A stretch of DNA of 47,346 nucleotides, from positions 1 through 47,346 of the forward strand of contig JAUWJD010000028.1 in assembly GCA_030607875.1 (NCBI GenBank). Direction: 5' to 3'. This document shows, piece by piece, positions 17,272-26,989 of the stretch. Every line of letters begins with the position of its first letter. The first letter of the stretch is position 1. This stretch comes from Chloroflexota bacterium (GTDB taxonomy: Bacteria > Chloroflexota > Anaerolineae > UBA2200). The notes under the pieces are model-generated. The model was not told the DNA's origin. It saw nothing but the letters and a program-made list of their open reading frames with translations, and searched no databases. The position numbers were made by a program, and so were the translations under genes.

Positions 17272-18971
17272 GGTCAGAAGGGAAGCGAACCTGCGCAGCG
17301 CTGGTGCTCATTGTGTTCTTGGCGGCCTTCCTGAGGCTACGAGGGCTGGGGGAGGCCAGCTTGTGGCTTGACGAGCTCTATACTATAGAGCATGCGAGCA
17401 AACCTGCGCTGCAGATCGCTGGGTCGTTGCGTGAGAGCGGAGCACACCCGCCCCTGTTCTTCTTCCTAACGCACCTGGCACTGCGTCTGGGAGACAGTGA
17501 ATGGATCGTCCGTTTGCCTGTCGCCATGATCGGAATCGTGACCATACCCCTTCTTTACGCCCTGGGCAAGCGCATCTTCGGCAGAGAGGTTGGCCTGGCG
17601 GCGGCTTTGCTGCTTGCGGTCTCTCCCTTTCACGTTCACTTCTCCAGGGAAGCCAGGATGTACCCTTTGTTGGCCTTGCTGTCGTTGCTATCTCTCTACG
17701 CGCTTTGGCGGGCCCTGGAGGAGAACACGAGGCCCTGGTGGGCCGTGTTCACTGTGGCAACCGTGCTGAACTTGTACACGCATTACTTCGCCTTGCTGGC
17801 CACCGCAGGGACTGTGCTCTTCGCTGTAGTGGCTGTAGGGTATGACTGGCTGGCTCACAGAAAGAGACAAGCCAAACAAACAGTTGTGCGGCTGGTGCTG
17901 TGCTGCTCGATCGTGGCGTTGGCCTACCTGCCATGGCTGTCGACCATGCGGATCAACTTCTTCCAAAGGCAAGCGGACCGTGCAGTCCAGCAGCAGGCTT
18001 CCAGTCTCGCAGTAGGCAGCGCCCTGCTCCGTCAGGCGCTGTTCGAGTTCGGGGGTGGTAGGGGTGCGGCAACGGTGATCGAGTGTGCCTTTGTGCTGGG
18101 GCTGGTGGCTCTGATGCTGCGCTCCAGATGGAAAGTCCTGGTTCTCGGTCTATGCTGGATCATGCCACCTCTGATCGCAATTGCCGTCGTGGGACCGCGC
18201 AAATTCGACGCACGGTACGTTGCCTACCTTCAGCCCCTCTTTCTGATGCTGGCTGCGGTTGGCATCGTCGGATTGGCAACCGGCCTTGCGCGCCTGGGAA
18301 AACCAATCTCTGTACGTCCCGCCTTGTATGCCGCCACGTGCGTCATTGGCGTTGTGGGACTCGCTGTGGTCAGCATGTCAGCAATTGGACAGTACGAGAA
18401 GTGGCACAAGCCAGACTGGAAAGGCGTCGCGGCTTACCTGGAGGGCATGGCCAACCAAGGGGATATTGTCATTGTTGACGGATCTAGCTACGGCCGTGGG
18501 GCAGACTCGGGTAGGCCGCATCGGATGCTATCCTGGTATCTTCGACATAATGGGAAGGGCCCTGTTATCTGGAAAGAGGTAAGCGTAGCTAACCGCATTC
18601 GAGCAGTGGCCTATCAGCAGCGTCAAGTGTATGCCGTTTTGCTCATCATCAATCCTGCTAACTGGACGGGGGATCCACAGCGGAAGGTTTCCGAGGTCCG
18701 TTTCCAGGACACAGTAGTGCTTCGTCTGAAGGAGCCAAAGGTGCTGGCCGTTGAAGATGTGGTGGAGATGCTGGAGGCTATGACACGTGGGTTGAAGTCA
18801 ACAGGGCCAAGATTTGACATCTATCTGGCTCTAGCTGAAGTTTACAAGTTCACCGGCGATGCCGAGAAGGCAGAGAGCTATATAGAGATGGCCTTGGAAA
18901 ACGTGCCGGCTTCGTTCACCACTAGCGGGCAGCGCGGAGCAGCCTACCGGAGATTGGGCCTTGCCCAATAG
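17268..18971 (+). CDS. GT-C (GT39/ArnT-like) glycosyltransferase with TPR-like tail
   Basis: A 567-residue protein starting at ATG 17268 inside the ATGA overlap. The N-terminal helix is followed by LWLDELYTIEHA, with the acidic pair D35-E36 of GT39-type enzymes; then HPPLFFFLTHLALRLG, and SREARMYPLLALLSL near residue 125, all typical of this family in Chloroflexota. About nine or ten helices end near residue 375. The soluble C-terminus closes with a single TPR-like unit (YLALAEVYKFTGDAEKAESYIEMALEN split over about residues 525-550), possibly for protein contact. It is predicted to transfer a sugar from a polyprenyl-phosphate donor on the outer face; acceptor unknown. It overlaps the next gene by 11 bases if the TTG start is used there. 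Confidence 0.75.
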   Translation: MRSEGKRTCAALVLIVFLAAFLRLRGLGEASLWLDELYTIEHASKPALQIAGSLRESGAHPPLFFFLTHLALRLGDSEWIVRLPVAMIGIVTIPLLYALGKRIFGREVGLAAALLLAVSPFHVHFSREARMYPLLALLSLLSLYALWRALEENTRPWWAVFTVATVLNLYTHYFALLATAGTVLFAVVAVGYDWLAHRKRQAKQTVVRLVLCCSIVALAYLPWLSTMRINFFQRQADRAVQQQASSLAVGSALLRQALFEFGGGRGAATVIECAFVLGLVALMLRSRWKVLVLGLCWIMPPLIAIAVVGPRKFDARYVAYLQPLFLMLAAVGIVGLATGLARLGKPISVRPALYAATCVIGVVGLAVVSMSAIGQYEKWHKPDWKGVAAYLEGMANQGDIVIVDGSSYGRGADSGRPHRMLSWYLRHNGKGPVIWKEVSVANRIRAVAYQQRQVYAVLLIINPANWTGDPQRKVSEVRFQDTVVLRLKEPKVLAVEDVVEMLEAMTRGLKSTGPRFDIYLALAEVYKFTGDAEKAESYIEMALENVPASFTTSGQRGAAYRRLGLAQ

Positions 18972-20619
18972 GAACAAGAAAGTCACCATGCAGAAGGCCT
19001 CTGACAACGTTCAGGTTGTCAAGAACACAGCAACGATTTCGCTTTTCAACGTGTTGGGTCTGATCGTGGGCTTGGCTGTCGATGTGCTGCTGGCAGCGCG
19101 ATTCGGCCTGGGCAGGGAGATGGACGCATTGTTCATCGCCCTCACCCTGCCACAGCTCATTTTCGCTGTGTTGTTCGGCGCTTTCAACGCTGTGCTGGTG
19201 CCCAGCTTCTCCCATGCCCGCACAGAGAGAGGGAACGAAGGGGCCTGGCGGTTGTTTAGCAGCGTTGCCACTACAGCCTTGCTGGTTGTCGCGGTATTGG
19301 CGTTGCTGGGGGTGCTCGGTTCGGCGTCCATCATCTCGATAATGGCACCGGGCCTGGATCAGACAACCAAGGCCTTGGCAGTCCGTTTGAACAGCATCGT
19401 CTTTTGGATGCTGCTGCCGGCGGGCGTGACACAGGCCGCGTCCGCTGTGCTCAATACCTATCATCGCTTTGCCGCGCCATCTGCGCTGAATCTGGTGCAG
19501 TATTCCGTTGTCTTGGTTTTTGCCCTGCTGGGCATACCTAAATGGGGCATAACCGCTGTAGCAGCAGGTTACGTTGTGGCCGCGTTCGCCCAGTTGGCAG
19601 TGCTGGCTCTGGCGATCCGGCGTATTGGTGGGCGCTATCGTCCCGCCTTGAATTGGCACGATCCAGAGATACGCAAAGTGGGCAGCCTGTTGGGGCCCTT
19701 GTTGGTGCAGAGCGGGATCAGCCAGAGCTCCACCTTGGTGGAGCGGCTGCTGGCCTCCTTCTTGCCGCCGGGGAGCATTTCCGCCGTGGGGTATGCTCGG
19801 CGCATCTTGCGAGCGGTGAGCGATATCTTCCTGACCAGTGCATCTACGGCCTTGTTACCACAATTCTCCGCTCTAATGGCACGGAAAGACGTGCCAGGAT
19901 TAAAGCGCGCTGTGGGCTTTGGGGTGAAGCTGGTCTCGTTTGTCACCTTGCCAGTGGTTGCCTTGTTGGCTGTGCTGAACGTGCCTATAATCCGGGTGGC
20001 TTTTCAACGAGGGGCTTTCGATGCTTCTGCCACGCGGCTCACCGCTGGGCTCATGGCTCTGTATGTTCTCAGCGTGCTGCCGCAGGCCATCTTTCAGGTG
20101 ATAGTCAACGCATTTTTCGCCATGCGCGATGCCTTGACGCCCATCTACCTGAGGCTGTTCGCGCTGGTTATCAATCTGGCCCTGGACGTGGCGCTCATTG
20201 CTGTAATAGGCCCCTACGGTCTGGCACTTTCGCTGCTTCTGGCGAGATGTGTTGGCTTGACGGCCGCGTTCCTGGCGCTGCGTTGGAGGGTAGGTGCACT
20301 GGAGTTGAGGCTGAAGGCGCATTTCCTAAAGATCGGTCTGGCGGCCGGCCTGATGGCGGCGGTTGCCTTGGGCGTCCGCTGGTTGTCGGAGAGGCGTACC
20401 CACCTGCCACTGCCGCAGCAGTTGGCAGTGGTGGCTTTGGCGTCTCTGCTGGGCTTGATGGTATACGGTGTAGTCACGGTTGCTGCTGGCATTGAGGAAG
20501 TGGATGAGGCAGTGGCCTTGATCAAGAAGCGGCTGATGGGCAGATCTGCGACAAAAGTCGGCCGGCCAGAGCGCGCGCCTGAGTGTGGCCATGAATCGAA
20601 TGGTGGGAGGATAGGGTGA
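18961..20619 (+). CDS. MurJ/MVF-family lipid-linked glycan flippase
   Basis: A 552-residue polytopic protein with some 13-14 helices, the usual size for MurJ/MviN. TTG 18961 has GGAG 8 bases upstream and overlaps the previous stop; ATG 18988 is the alternative. Family landmarks: an early LLAARFGLGREMDALFIALTLPQL, FNAVLVPSFSHA, and the central VEVRLLASF-like stretch VERLLASFLPPGSISAVGYA, followed by RVAFQRGAFD. The family exports lipid II or other undecaprenyl-linked oligosaccharides across the membrane. In this setting it most likely flips the glycan made by this locus rather than serving peptidoglycan, but the housekeeping MurJ role cannot be excluded. The last four bases (GTGA) overlap paralogue 3. 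Confidence 0.85.
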   Translation: MPNRNKKVTMQKASDNVQVVKNTATISLFNVLGLIVGLAVDVLLAARFGLGREMDALFIALTLPQLIFAVLFGAFNAVLVPSFSHARTERGNEGAWRLFSSVATTALLVVAVLALLGVLGSASIISIMAPGLDQTTKALAVRLNSIVFWMLLPAGVTQAASAVLNTYHRFAAPSALNLVQYSVVLVFALLGIPKWGITAVAAGYVVAAFAQLAVLALAIRRIGGRYRPALNWHDPEIRKVGSLLGPLLVQSGISQSSTLVERLLASFLPPGSISAVGYARRILRAVSDIFLTSASTALLPQFSALMARKDVPGLKRAVGFGVKLVSFVTLPVVALLAVLNVPIIRVAFQRGAFDASATRLTAGLMALYVLSVLPQAIFQVIVNAFFAMRDALTPIYLRLFALVINLALDVALIAVIGPYGLALSLLLARCVGLTAAFLALRWRVGALELRLKAHFLKIGLAAGLMAAVALGVRWLSERRTHLPLPQQLAVVALASLLGLMVYGVVTVAAGIEEVDEAVALIKKRLMGRSATKVGRPERAPECGHESNGGRIG

Positions 20620-22346
20620 ACGAAGGGAAGGGTGCTGCGGCTACACCGCCACGTCGTGTTTTGATCATCGGGATGGACGGGGCCACATTGGATCTGGTAC
20701 AGCCTTGGGTGGCGCAGGGGCTCTTGCCCAACATGGCCCGTTTCTTCGCCGAGGGGGCGGTGGGCCCAATGCGCTCTGTGCCCACACAGAACAGTGCCGC
20801 CGCCTGGTCCTCGATGGTCACCGGGTGTAATCCTGGCAAGCATGGCCTGTATTGGTTTACGATGGACAAGCCAGGCACCTATGAACAGGTCTATATCAAT
20901 GCTTCTTACCGGTCCGGGCGCTCTGTGTTCCGCCTGTTGAGTGATGCCGGCAAGGCCGTTGGGGCGATCAACGTGCCTATCAGCTATCCAGCGGAAGAGA
21001 TCAATGGTTTCATGATTGCTGGCATCGACGCTCCTGGTGTGGATGCTCCTGGCTTCACCCATCCTTCGGACTTGTACAAGGAGCTACAGCAATCTGTCGG
21101 CGAGTATACCATTGAGCCGGGTATCCCCTCACTGTTCAAAGCGGGCCGCATAGACGAGGCTGTGCAGAAGCTGCATGCTGCGATTGCTCAGCGCCATGCC
21201 TATACACGATACTTGATGGAAACCAGACCGTGGGATTTCTTGATGGTTGTGTTCCGCAGCACCGATCCAGCCCATCACTTCTTCTGGAAATACATGCGCC
21301 CTGAGGGATTCGAGGTCAGCCCGACTGACATTCAGCGCTATTCAGGGGTGATATTGGACGTCTACCGTCAGCTTGACGATATCATTGCAGACCTCGTGAC
21401 ACTCGCGGGTGAACATACGACGGTATTCCTGGTCTCCGATCATGGGGCAACTGCAGCGGATGGGCGCAGGGGCGTCATGCCCTACTGGCTTGAATACCTG
21501 GGGTTGATGCGGCGCCGTGTTCCCTCCAGTTCTCGGGGGCGTCTGCGCAGGTTTGTTGGTGAAGCTGTGGGCATTGCATACAGGCAACTGGACAAACGAT
21601 TGGGTCACGACTTGAAGGTCAGGCTGGCAGCGCGGTTTCCGCACCAGCGGCGACGCGCGGAGGCGCGGATGCGTTACGACCGGGTGGATTGGTCGCGCAC
21701 GCGTGCCTACAGCGATGGCAGGCGACCGGACATACTGATCAATTTGCGCGGTCGACAGCCGCAAGGCATTGTGGAGCCAGGCGCAGAGTACGAAGCACTC
21801 AGAGATGAGATTATACTTGCTCTAACCACACCTCGGGATCCAGAGACTGGGGAGCCGTATGTCCAGGCGGTGTATCGCCGTGAGGATGTGTACAGCGGGC
21901 CATGCGTGGAGCGTGCTCCTGATCTGGTCATCGAATGGAATCGGAACAGCAATATCAACAACCTCACCCTCGGAACTCGGCGTGTTGCTGACCTGCGTCG
22001 AGACATGATACGAAGGAACCCACAGCGGGCCGTGCTGAGCGGGGCACATGATCTTTACGGGCTGCTGGCAGTCAAAGGACCCGGCGTCGTGCCTGGCGCA
22101 AGCATCAAAGGAGCGAGCCTGATGGACGTGGCGCCCACTGTTCTCTGTTTGCTCGGCCAGCCGATTCCTGGCGAGATGGACGGCCGAGTGTTGCGCGACG
22201 TTGTCGCTCCAGATTTGCTGCCGCGCGATCCCGTTGACGTCTTGAGCGATGGTGAGGAATCCTCCCCGCCTGGGAGTGGCCGCTACACCGAAGAGGATAC
22301 ACAAATCATTGGCGAACGCTTGAGAGGGCTGGGCTATGTCGATTGA
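20616..22346 (+). CDS. Alkaline phosphatase superfamily enzyme, paralogue 3 (Ser nucleophile)
   Basis: A 576-residue protein with GTG start 20616 behind GGGAGG and overlapping the flippase stop. D21 in IIGMDG is the metal ligand. The nucleophile position holds Ser (S60 in PTQNSAAAW) instead of the Thr of paralogues 1, 2 and 4. GCNPGKHG, the D and H of STDPAHHFFWK, VSDHGAT and the H of SGAHDLYG complete the site. The sequence around the third metal motif differs (HGATAADGRRG instead of HGFGP), which hints at another substrate. It is cytoplasmic and ends RLRGLGYVD. An extra acidic/Pro tail precedes the C-terminal motif. It overlaps paralogue 4 by 11 bases. Confidence 0.85.
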   Translation: MNEGKGAAATPPRRVLIIGMDGATLDLVQPWVAQGLLPNMARFFAEGAVGPMRSVPTQNSAAAWSSMVTGCNPGKHGLYWFTMDKPGTYEQVYINASYRSGRSVFRLLSDAGKAVGAINVPISYPAEEINGFMIAGIDAPGVDAPGFTHPSDLYKELQQSVGEYTIEPGIPSLFKAGRIDEAVQKLHAAIAQRHAYTRYLMETRPWDFLMVVFRSTDPAHHFFWKYMRPEGFEVSPTDIQRYSGVILDVYRQLDDIIADLVTLAGEHTTVFLVSDHGATAADGRRGVMPYWLEYLGLMRRRVPSSSRGRLRRFVGEAVGIAYRQLDKRLGHDLKVRLAARFPHQRRRAEARMRYDRVDWSRTRAYSDGRRPDILINLRGRQPQGIVEPGAEYEALRDEIILALTTPRDPETGEPYVQAVYRREDVYSGPCVERAPDLVIEWNRNSNINNLTLGTRRVADLRRDMIRRNPQRAVLSGAHDLYGLLAVKGPGVVPGASIKGASLMDVAPTVLCLLGQPIPGEMDGRVLRDVVAPDLLPRDPVDVLSDGEESSPPGSGRYTEEDTQIIGERLRGLGYVD

Positions 22347-24006
22347 GTCTCCATCGAGAACGCAAGCATCTGAGCGCAGGCGGGTTCTGGTCATAGGGCT
22401 GGACGGGGCGACGTGGGACCTTTTCGCTCCCTGGATCGATGAGGGATTATTGCCCAATCTGGCGCGCCTGCGAGACCGAGGTGTGTGGGGCGACCTGCAG
22501 TCCACCATTCCGCCCCTGACGGCACCGGCCTGGCTTACCTTCCAAACCGGGGTGACTCCGGGCGGGCACGGCTTCTTTGACTTTACGCGGTACCAGCCTG
22601 GCAGCTATGACACACCCCTGCTCAGTACCCGCGATCTCACCCTGCCTACGCTGTGGCGTATCCTGAGCGATGCTGGCCGGCGGGTGATTGTCATCAACGT
22701 GCCCATTACCTACCCGCCGGAGCCAGTGAACGGTCTCCTGGTCAGCGGGCTGATGACACCGAATACCGATGTTCAGTTCACGCACCCTCCAGAGTTAGCG
22801 CAGGAGCTGCAGCAAGCGGTTGGCCGCTATTCCATATTCACTCCATTGCGCAGGGTGGACGTTATGGGGCCGCGGGCGTTTGTCGATCGGCTCATCGACA
22901 CCATCCAGCGCCGCGCCGCGGCCGCGTCCTACCTGATGGCTCACTATCCGTGGGACTTTTTTATGGTGCATTTCCAGTCGACGGATGTCGTGCAGCACAC
23001 CCTGTATCCTTACCTTGACGCTCGCCATCCGCTGGCGAAGGATACAAGCGCAAGGGACAGGGAGTACATACTGCGCTTCTACCGTGTTCTGGATGGGTTG
23101 TTGGGGAAGATACTCGAGGCTGCAAATTCTGGAACACTGTGTCTGGCTATGTCGGATCATGGCTTTGGCCTGCTCACCAAGCGCATCTATCTCAACCGCC
23201 TTCTGGCCAAGGAGGGCCTGCTGGCCCTACGCGCTGGAGAGCGCGGGTTGAGAGCCATGGCTGCTGTGGAGGCTGTGGTTCGAAAGCTAGACGTTCTCAA
23301 GTTGCGTCGCCTGATGGCGGCTCGTGGTGCAGGCGACCAACTGACACGCAAGGCACGGGGCCTTTCTCAGGTTAGCTGGGCCAGAACGCGCGCATTTGCT
23401 TTGCCGGGTTTTGTCTACGGCCGCCTGTACGTGAACCGCAAGGGCAGAGAGGCCCAGGGAATCGTCGACGATGCCGCCTATGATTCCGTGAGGGAGGAGA
23501 TCTCACAAAGACTCCTTGCGGCGACCGATCCCGAAGACGGCCGGCCTCTATTCCAGAAGGTGTTGCGGCGAGAGGAGGTGTATTCCGGGCCGTGCCTGGA
23601 GGTCATGCCGGATCTCATCGCCGTGCCAACAGAAGGCTACATGATCACCGAAGCATTCCGTGGCGATAACCTCGTGGATCAAGCACCCAGCATGTTGACT
23701 GGCAGCCACAGACGAAATGGTTTGCTCGTGCTAGCTGGACAGGGCATCCGGGCAGGACAGCACATCACGGGGGCGTCGATTGCTGATCTGGCTCCAACCA
23801 TCTTGTATGCCCTTGGCGTGCCCATTCCGAGGCACATGGATGGTGCCATTTTGAGTCAGGCGTTTCTGCCGTCTTATCTGGCCGCACGTCCACCTTCCTT
23901 GCAGGCGGGCGCGAGCACTGTAGAGCCGCATGCAGCTCCCGCATACTCTGCACAGGAGAAGAATGTCATTGAGGAGCGGCTCAGAGGACTGGGTTACCTT
24001 GGCTAG
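22336..24006 (+). CDS. Alkaline phosphatase superfamily enzyme, paralogue 4
   Basis: A 556-residue protein starting at ATG 22336 inside the end of paralogue 3, with GAGAGGG just upstream. Active-site elements: D23 in VIGLDGATWD, nucleophile T62 in PPLTAPAW, GVTPGGHG, the D and H of STDVVQHTLYP, SDHGFG and the H of GSHRRNG. It is cytoplasmic, with no hydrophobic segment, and ends ERLRGLGYLG. Its downstream neighbour (O-antigen-ligase-like) begins 16 bases after the stop, so both are probably on one transcript. Substrate not identified. Confidence 0.85.
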   Translation: MSIESPSRTQASERRRVLVIGLDGATWDLFAPWIDEGLLPNLARLRDRGVWGDLQSTIPPLTAPAWLTFQTGVTPGGHGFFDFTRYQPGSYDTPLLSTRDLTLPTLWRILSDAGRRVIVINVPITYPPEPVNGLLVSGLMTPNTDVQFTHPPELAQELQQAVGRYSIFTPLRRVDVMGPRAFVDRLIDTIQRRAAAASYLMAHYPWDFFMVHFQSTDVVQHTLYPYLDARHPLAKDTSARDREYILRFYRVLDGLLGKILEAANSGTLCLAMSDHGFGLLTKRIYLNRLLAKEGLLALRAGERGLRAMAAVEAVVRKLDVLKLRRLMAARGAGDQLTRKARGLSQVSWARTRAFALPGFVYGRLYVNRKGREAQGIVDDAAYDSVREEISQRLLAATDPEDGRPLFQKVLRREEVYSGPCLEVMPDLIAVPTEGYMITEAFRGDNLVDQAPSMLTGSHRRNGLLVLAGQGIRAGQHITGASIADLAPTILYALGVPIPRHMDGAILSQAFLPSYLAARPPSLQAGASTVEPHAAPAYSAQEKNVIEERLRGLGYLG

Positions 24007-24022
24007 TGGGAAGAAAAAAGTG

Positions 24023-25312
24023 ATGGACAAGTTTCTGCTAACCCTGTTGGTGGCATCCTTGGCGGTTCCTTTGCGCATGTCACTCGGCTCTGTGTGGATC
24101 GTCTACACTTTTGACGTTGCACTGTTTTTGGCATACACTGTATGGTTAGTGCGATTCGTGCGCGGTGTGGCTCCACCCCTCAGGCTGCAGGCGCTGGACG
24201 CGGCGTATTGGATCATGATGGCCTGGTTTGCCATCACTGTCCTCCTGGGCGCGAACCGATTGGCTGGGATAGGGGCGCTGCTTTTCTATCTGCGCCTTTA
24301 TCTCATCTACCTATATGTGGCCCACAATGTGCGAAAGACCAGTGAGGCACGGTACTTTGTTGGCTTGTTGCTGGCATTGATCGTTGTCGAGGGCGTGTTC
24401 TGCATCATCCAGTATGTCACCAAGACCAACTTTGGCTCGCTTCCGGATTTGGTGGGTGCCAAGGTGGAGCAGATAAGACTGGCTATTGGCGAAGATGTTG
24501 GGGTGGCCGACCTGCTATTCCGCGCCCGAGGCACATTGGGCCGCGACACCGCGTTAGCGCACTGGTTCGACATGCTATTGCCCGTTGCCCTTGGCCTCTG
24601 GCTGTGGGCCAGAGAGCGTCATCGTCGAGTCACCTACGCTGGCGTTACCGCTGTCGGTTTCGTAGGGCTGATTCTCACTTTCACCCGAGGGGCGTGGATG
24701 GGCTTTTTCTTGACCACTGCGGTCCTGTGTCTGCTGCTGTGGCGCAAGATGGGGTTCACCCGCGAGTACTGGCTTGCCGTTGGGCAGGTAGCTCTGGTGT
24801 TTGGTCTGCTGGTGGTAGTTCTCTCGACGCCCATCCGGGCGCGCCTGTTCTCAGATAAAGCTGTTGGGAGGAGCGTGACGGGCAGGAAGCGGCTCAATGA
24901 CATAGCCATAGAGATGGCTCGCGAATCACCTTTGGTGGGCGTTGGCCTGGGCAGTTTTGGCGCGACGGCAGAGGTCTATGGTGCTCGTTCTGGCTTCTCT
25001 ACCGAACGCGCAGACTGGAAGGCGCACAACCTGTACCTGGCGTTGGCAAGCGAGACCGGAGTGGTAGGTCTAGGGCTGTTTCTCTGCTTCCTGGCCGTTG
25101 CTGGGTTCATGCTCTACCAGCTACAGGCAGGCCACTGGCTCTTCGCGGCGGATGTTGGACGAGCACTGTTGGCCGGGTTCTGTGGACTGCTGGTTCACAG
25201 CCTCATCTCCTGGGGTCTGCTATCCCACCAGGTGTTTCCGTTATTCTGGGCTCTGCTGGGCTTGGCCAGTTCTCTGCGGCGGCTGTCTTTGAAGGCAGGT
25301 GAAGTTGGATGA
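24023..25312 (+). CDS. O-antigen ligase / Wzy_C-family membrane protein
   Basis: A 429-residue polytopic protein of about ten to twelve helices. ATG 24023 is chosen (GTGGGAAG about 10 bases upstream); the open frame further up lies inside paralogue 4. The Wzy_C pattern is present: TFTRGAWMGFFL, then an extracytoplasmic region with GVGLGSFGA, and WKAHNLYLALASETGVVGLGLF. Such proteins polymerise or ligate lipid-linked oligosaccharides at the outer face. Whether this one ligates to a lipid/protein acceptor or polymerises repeat units cannot be decided from sequence. ATGA at 25309-25312 couples it to paralogue 5. Confidence 0.8.
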   Translation: MDKFLLTLLVASLAVPLRMSLGSVWIVYTFDVALFLAYTVWLVRFVRGVAPPLRLQALDAAYWIMMAWFAITVLLGANRLAGIGALLFYLRLYLIYLYVAHNVRKTSEARYFVGLLLALIVVEGVFCIIQYVTKTNFGSLPDLVGAKVEQIRLAIGEDVGVADLLFRARGTLGRDTALAHWFDMLLPVALGLWLWARERHRRVTYAGVTAVGFVGLILTFTRGAWMGFFLTTAVLCLLLWRKMGFTREYWLAVGQVALVFGLLVVVLSTPIRARLFSDKAVGRSVTGRKRLNDIAIEMARESPLVGVGLGSFGATAEVYGARSGFSTERADWKAHNLYLALASETGVVGLGLFLCFLAVAGFMLYQLQAGHWLFAADVGRALLAGFCGLLVHSLISWGLLSHQVFPLFWALLGLASSLRRLSLKAGEVG

Positions 25313-26970
25313 GTAGTGAACTGCGACTACTTGTCATCGGTCTCGACGGGGCAACCTTCGATGTGATCAAACCACTGATCACCCAGGGTCGTCTGCCCGC
25401 GCTGGCTGAGCTCATGGCCGAAGGGACCAGTGGCTCTCTGCGCTCTACCATCCCTCCCGTCTCTGCGCCGGCCTGGAGCACGTTCATGACTGGCTTAAAC
25501 CCGGGTAAGCATGGCATCTTCCAGTGGCGAACTTATGATCCCACCAAGTATACTTGCCTGGACGAGCACCTGATGACTTCCAGTAGGCTGGCAGGCCGCA
25601 CTTTCTGGGACATCCTCGGCAGCAGTGGATACCGTGTGGGCGTGATTACGGTGCCCATGACTTATCCCGCCTGGAGGGTCAATGGTTTTCTGCTTTCTGG
25701 CTATCCCTGTCCCGATACCAAACGGAACTATGCCTACCCTCCTCAGTGGGCGGATGATTTGACAGAGCCCTACAACTTCTCAGCAGATCACTACGCCCAA
25801 GCGCCTGAGGACACGATTTGGAGAGAGGGCCTGGAGATGCTGGAAAGGCGTACGTCGTTGGCGATCCAGCTCATTGTGGAAGAGCATGTGCAGGTCTGTG
25901 TGCTTGTCCTCGGGGAGACTGACCGGGCACAGCACGACTTCTGGAAGTATACTGACCCACGCTTCCCGGCTTATGGCACTGCAAAAGGACAACGTTACCG
26001 CGAAGTGATCAATGAGCACTATGAGGTGGCCGATGTCCAGATTGGGCGGATGCTCGAACACGCTGGGCAGGACACGGTGGTGGTCATCATGTCGGATCAT
26101 GGTGGCGGCCCCCACCCCGCCAGGCTTTACCACACCAATGCCTGGCTTCGGGATCAGGGTTGGCTTGTACCTGCGGAGAATAGCCCGGTTCATCTAAGTG
26201 CTGCTCTGCGTTCTGCGGTGGGCTTGGTCAGGCGGCACTTGCCTTTTGAGGAACGGCTGCGGCGACTGCTGCCTGCGCAGCTTGTGGACAATGTGCGACG
26301 ACTCAGTATGAATATCGCCGATGTGAACTGGGCAGCGACGCGTGCTTATCGCTTCCCCATGTACCATCCGGTCGAGGGCATTGAGATCAACATGCGCGGC
26401 CGGCAGCCTCAGGGCATTGTGGACCCCGGAGACCCATACGATACGCTTCGCGAGCGGATCATCGTCGCCCTGGGCCAGGCGCGCGACCCGGCAGATGGTA
26501 CACTGATTGTACGGGAAGTCTATCGCCGCGAAGAGCTTTATCAGGGTCCGTATCTACCCATTGCCCCCGACATCATCTTTGTCACTGCGCCCGATTACAA
26601 GGCTGATAGCGGCCTTCAGGGCGCGTTCACATCAGATGCGCCCTTGGCTGATCTGGACAAGTACAGCGGCTTGCATACCATGGATGGCATCTTTGTCGCG
26701 CGTGGAAATTGCATTCGAGACGGCTGTACTGTGTCAGACATGGAGCTCGTGGACCTGGCTCCGACTCTGCTCTATGCACTTGATGAGCCGATTCCCGAGG
26801 ACATGGATGGCCGCGTGCGTACTGACGTTTTTGTTCCGTCGCTGGCTGCGTCGCGTCGCATCAAGTATCAGGGCGCAGCTTCGTCGCTATCTAGGAGGCA
26901 GGAAGGGCTCACAGTGGAAGAAGAAGAGCAAATGCGTGCCAAGTTGCGCGGTTTAGGCTATATCGAGTAG
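25309..26970 (+). CDS. Alkaline phosphatase superfamily enzyme, paralogue 5 (Ser nucleophile)
   Basis: A 553-residue protein starting at ATG 25309, overlapping the ligase stop by four bases. D13 in VIGLDGATFD; Ser at the nucleophile position (S52 in PPVSAPAW); GLNPGKHG; the D and H of ETDRAQHDFWK; SDHGGGP; and the H of SGLHTMDG. It is cytoplasmic and ends KLRGLGYIE. With paralogue 3 it forms a Ser-nucleophile pair against the three Thr-type enzymes, although its other motifs are closer to paralogues 1 and 4. Substrate not identified. Confidence 0.85.
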   Translation: MSSELRLLVIGLDGATFDVIKPLITQGRLPALAELMAEGTSGSLRSTIPPVSAPAWSTFMTGLNPGKHGIFQWRTYDPTKYTCLDEHLMTSSRLAGRTFWDILGSSGYRVGVITVPMTYPAWRVNGFLLSGYPCPDTKRNYAYPPQWADDLTEPYNFSADHYAQAPEDTIWREGLEMLERRTSLAIQLIVEEHVQVCVLVLGETDRAQHDFWKYTDPRFPAYGTAKGQRYREVINEHYEVADVQIGRMLEHAGQDTVVVIMSDHGGGPHPARLYHTNAWLRDQGWLVPAENSPVHLSAALRSAVGLVRRHLPFEERLRRLLPAQLVDNVRRLSMNIADVNWAATRAYRFPMYHPVEGIEINMRGRQPQGIVDPGDPYDTLRERIIVALGQARDPADGTLIVREVYRREELYQGPYLPIAPDIIFVTAPDYKADSGLQGAFTSDAPLADLDKYSGLHTMDGIFVARGNCIRDGCTVSDMELVDLAPTLLYALDEPIPEDMDGRVRTDVFVPSLAASRRIKYQGAASSLSRRQEGLTVEEEEQMRAKLRGLGYIE

Positions 26971-26989
26971 GGCTCTGAAGCAACATAAC

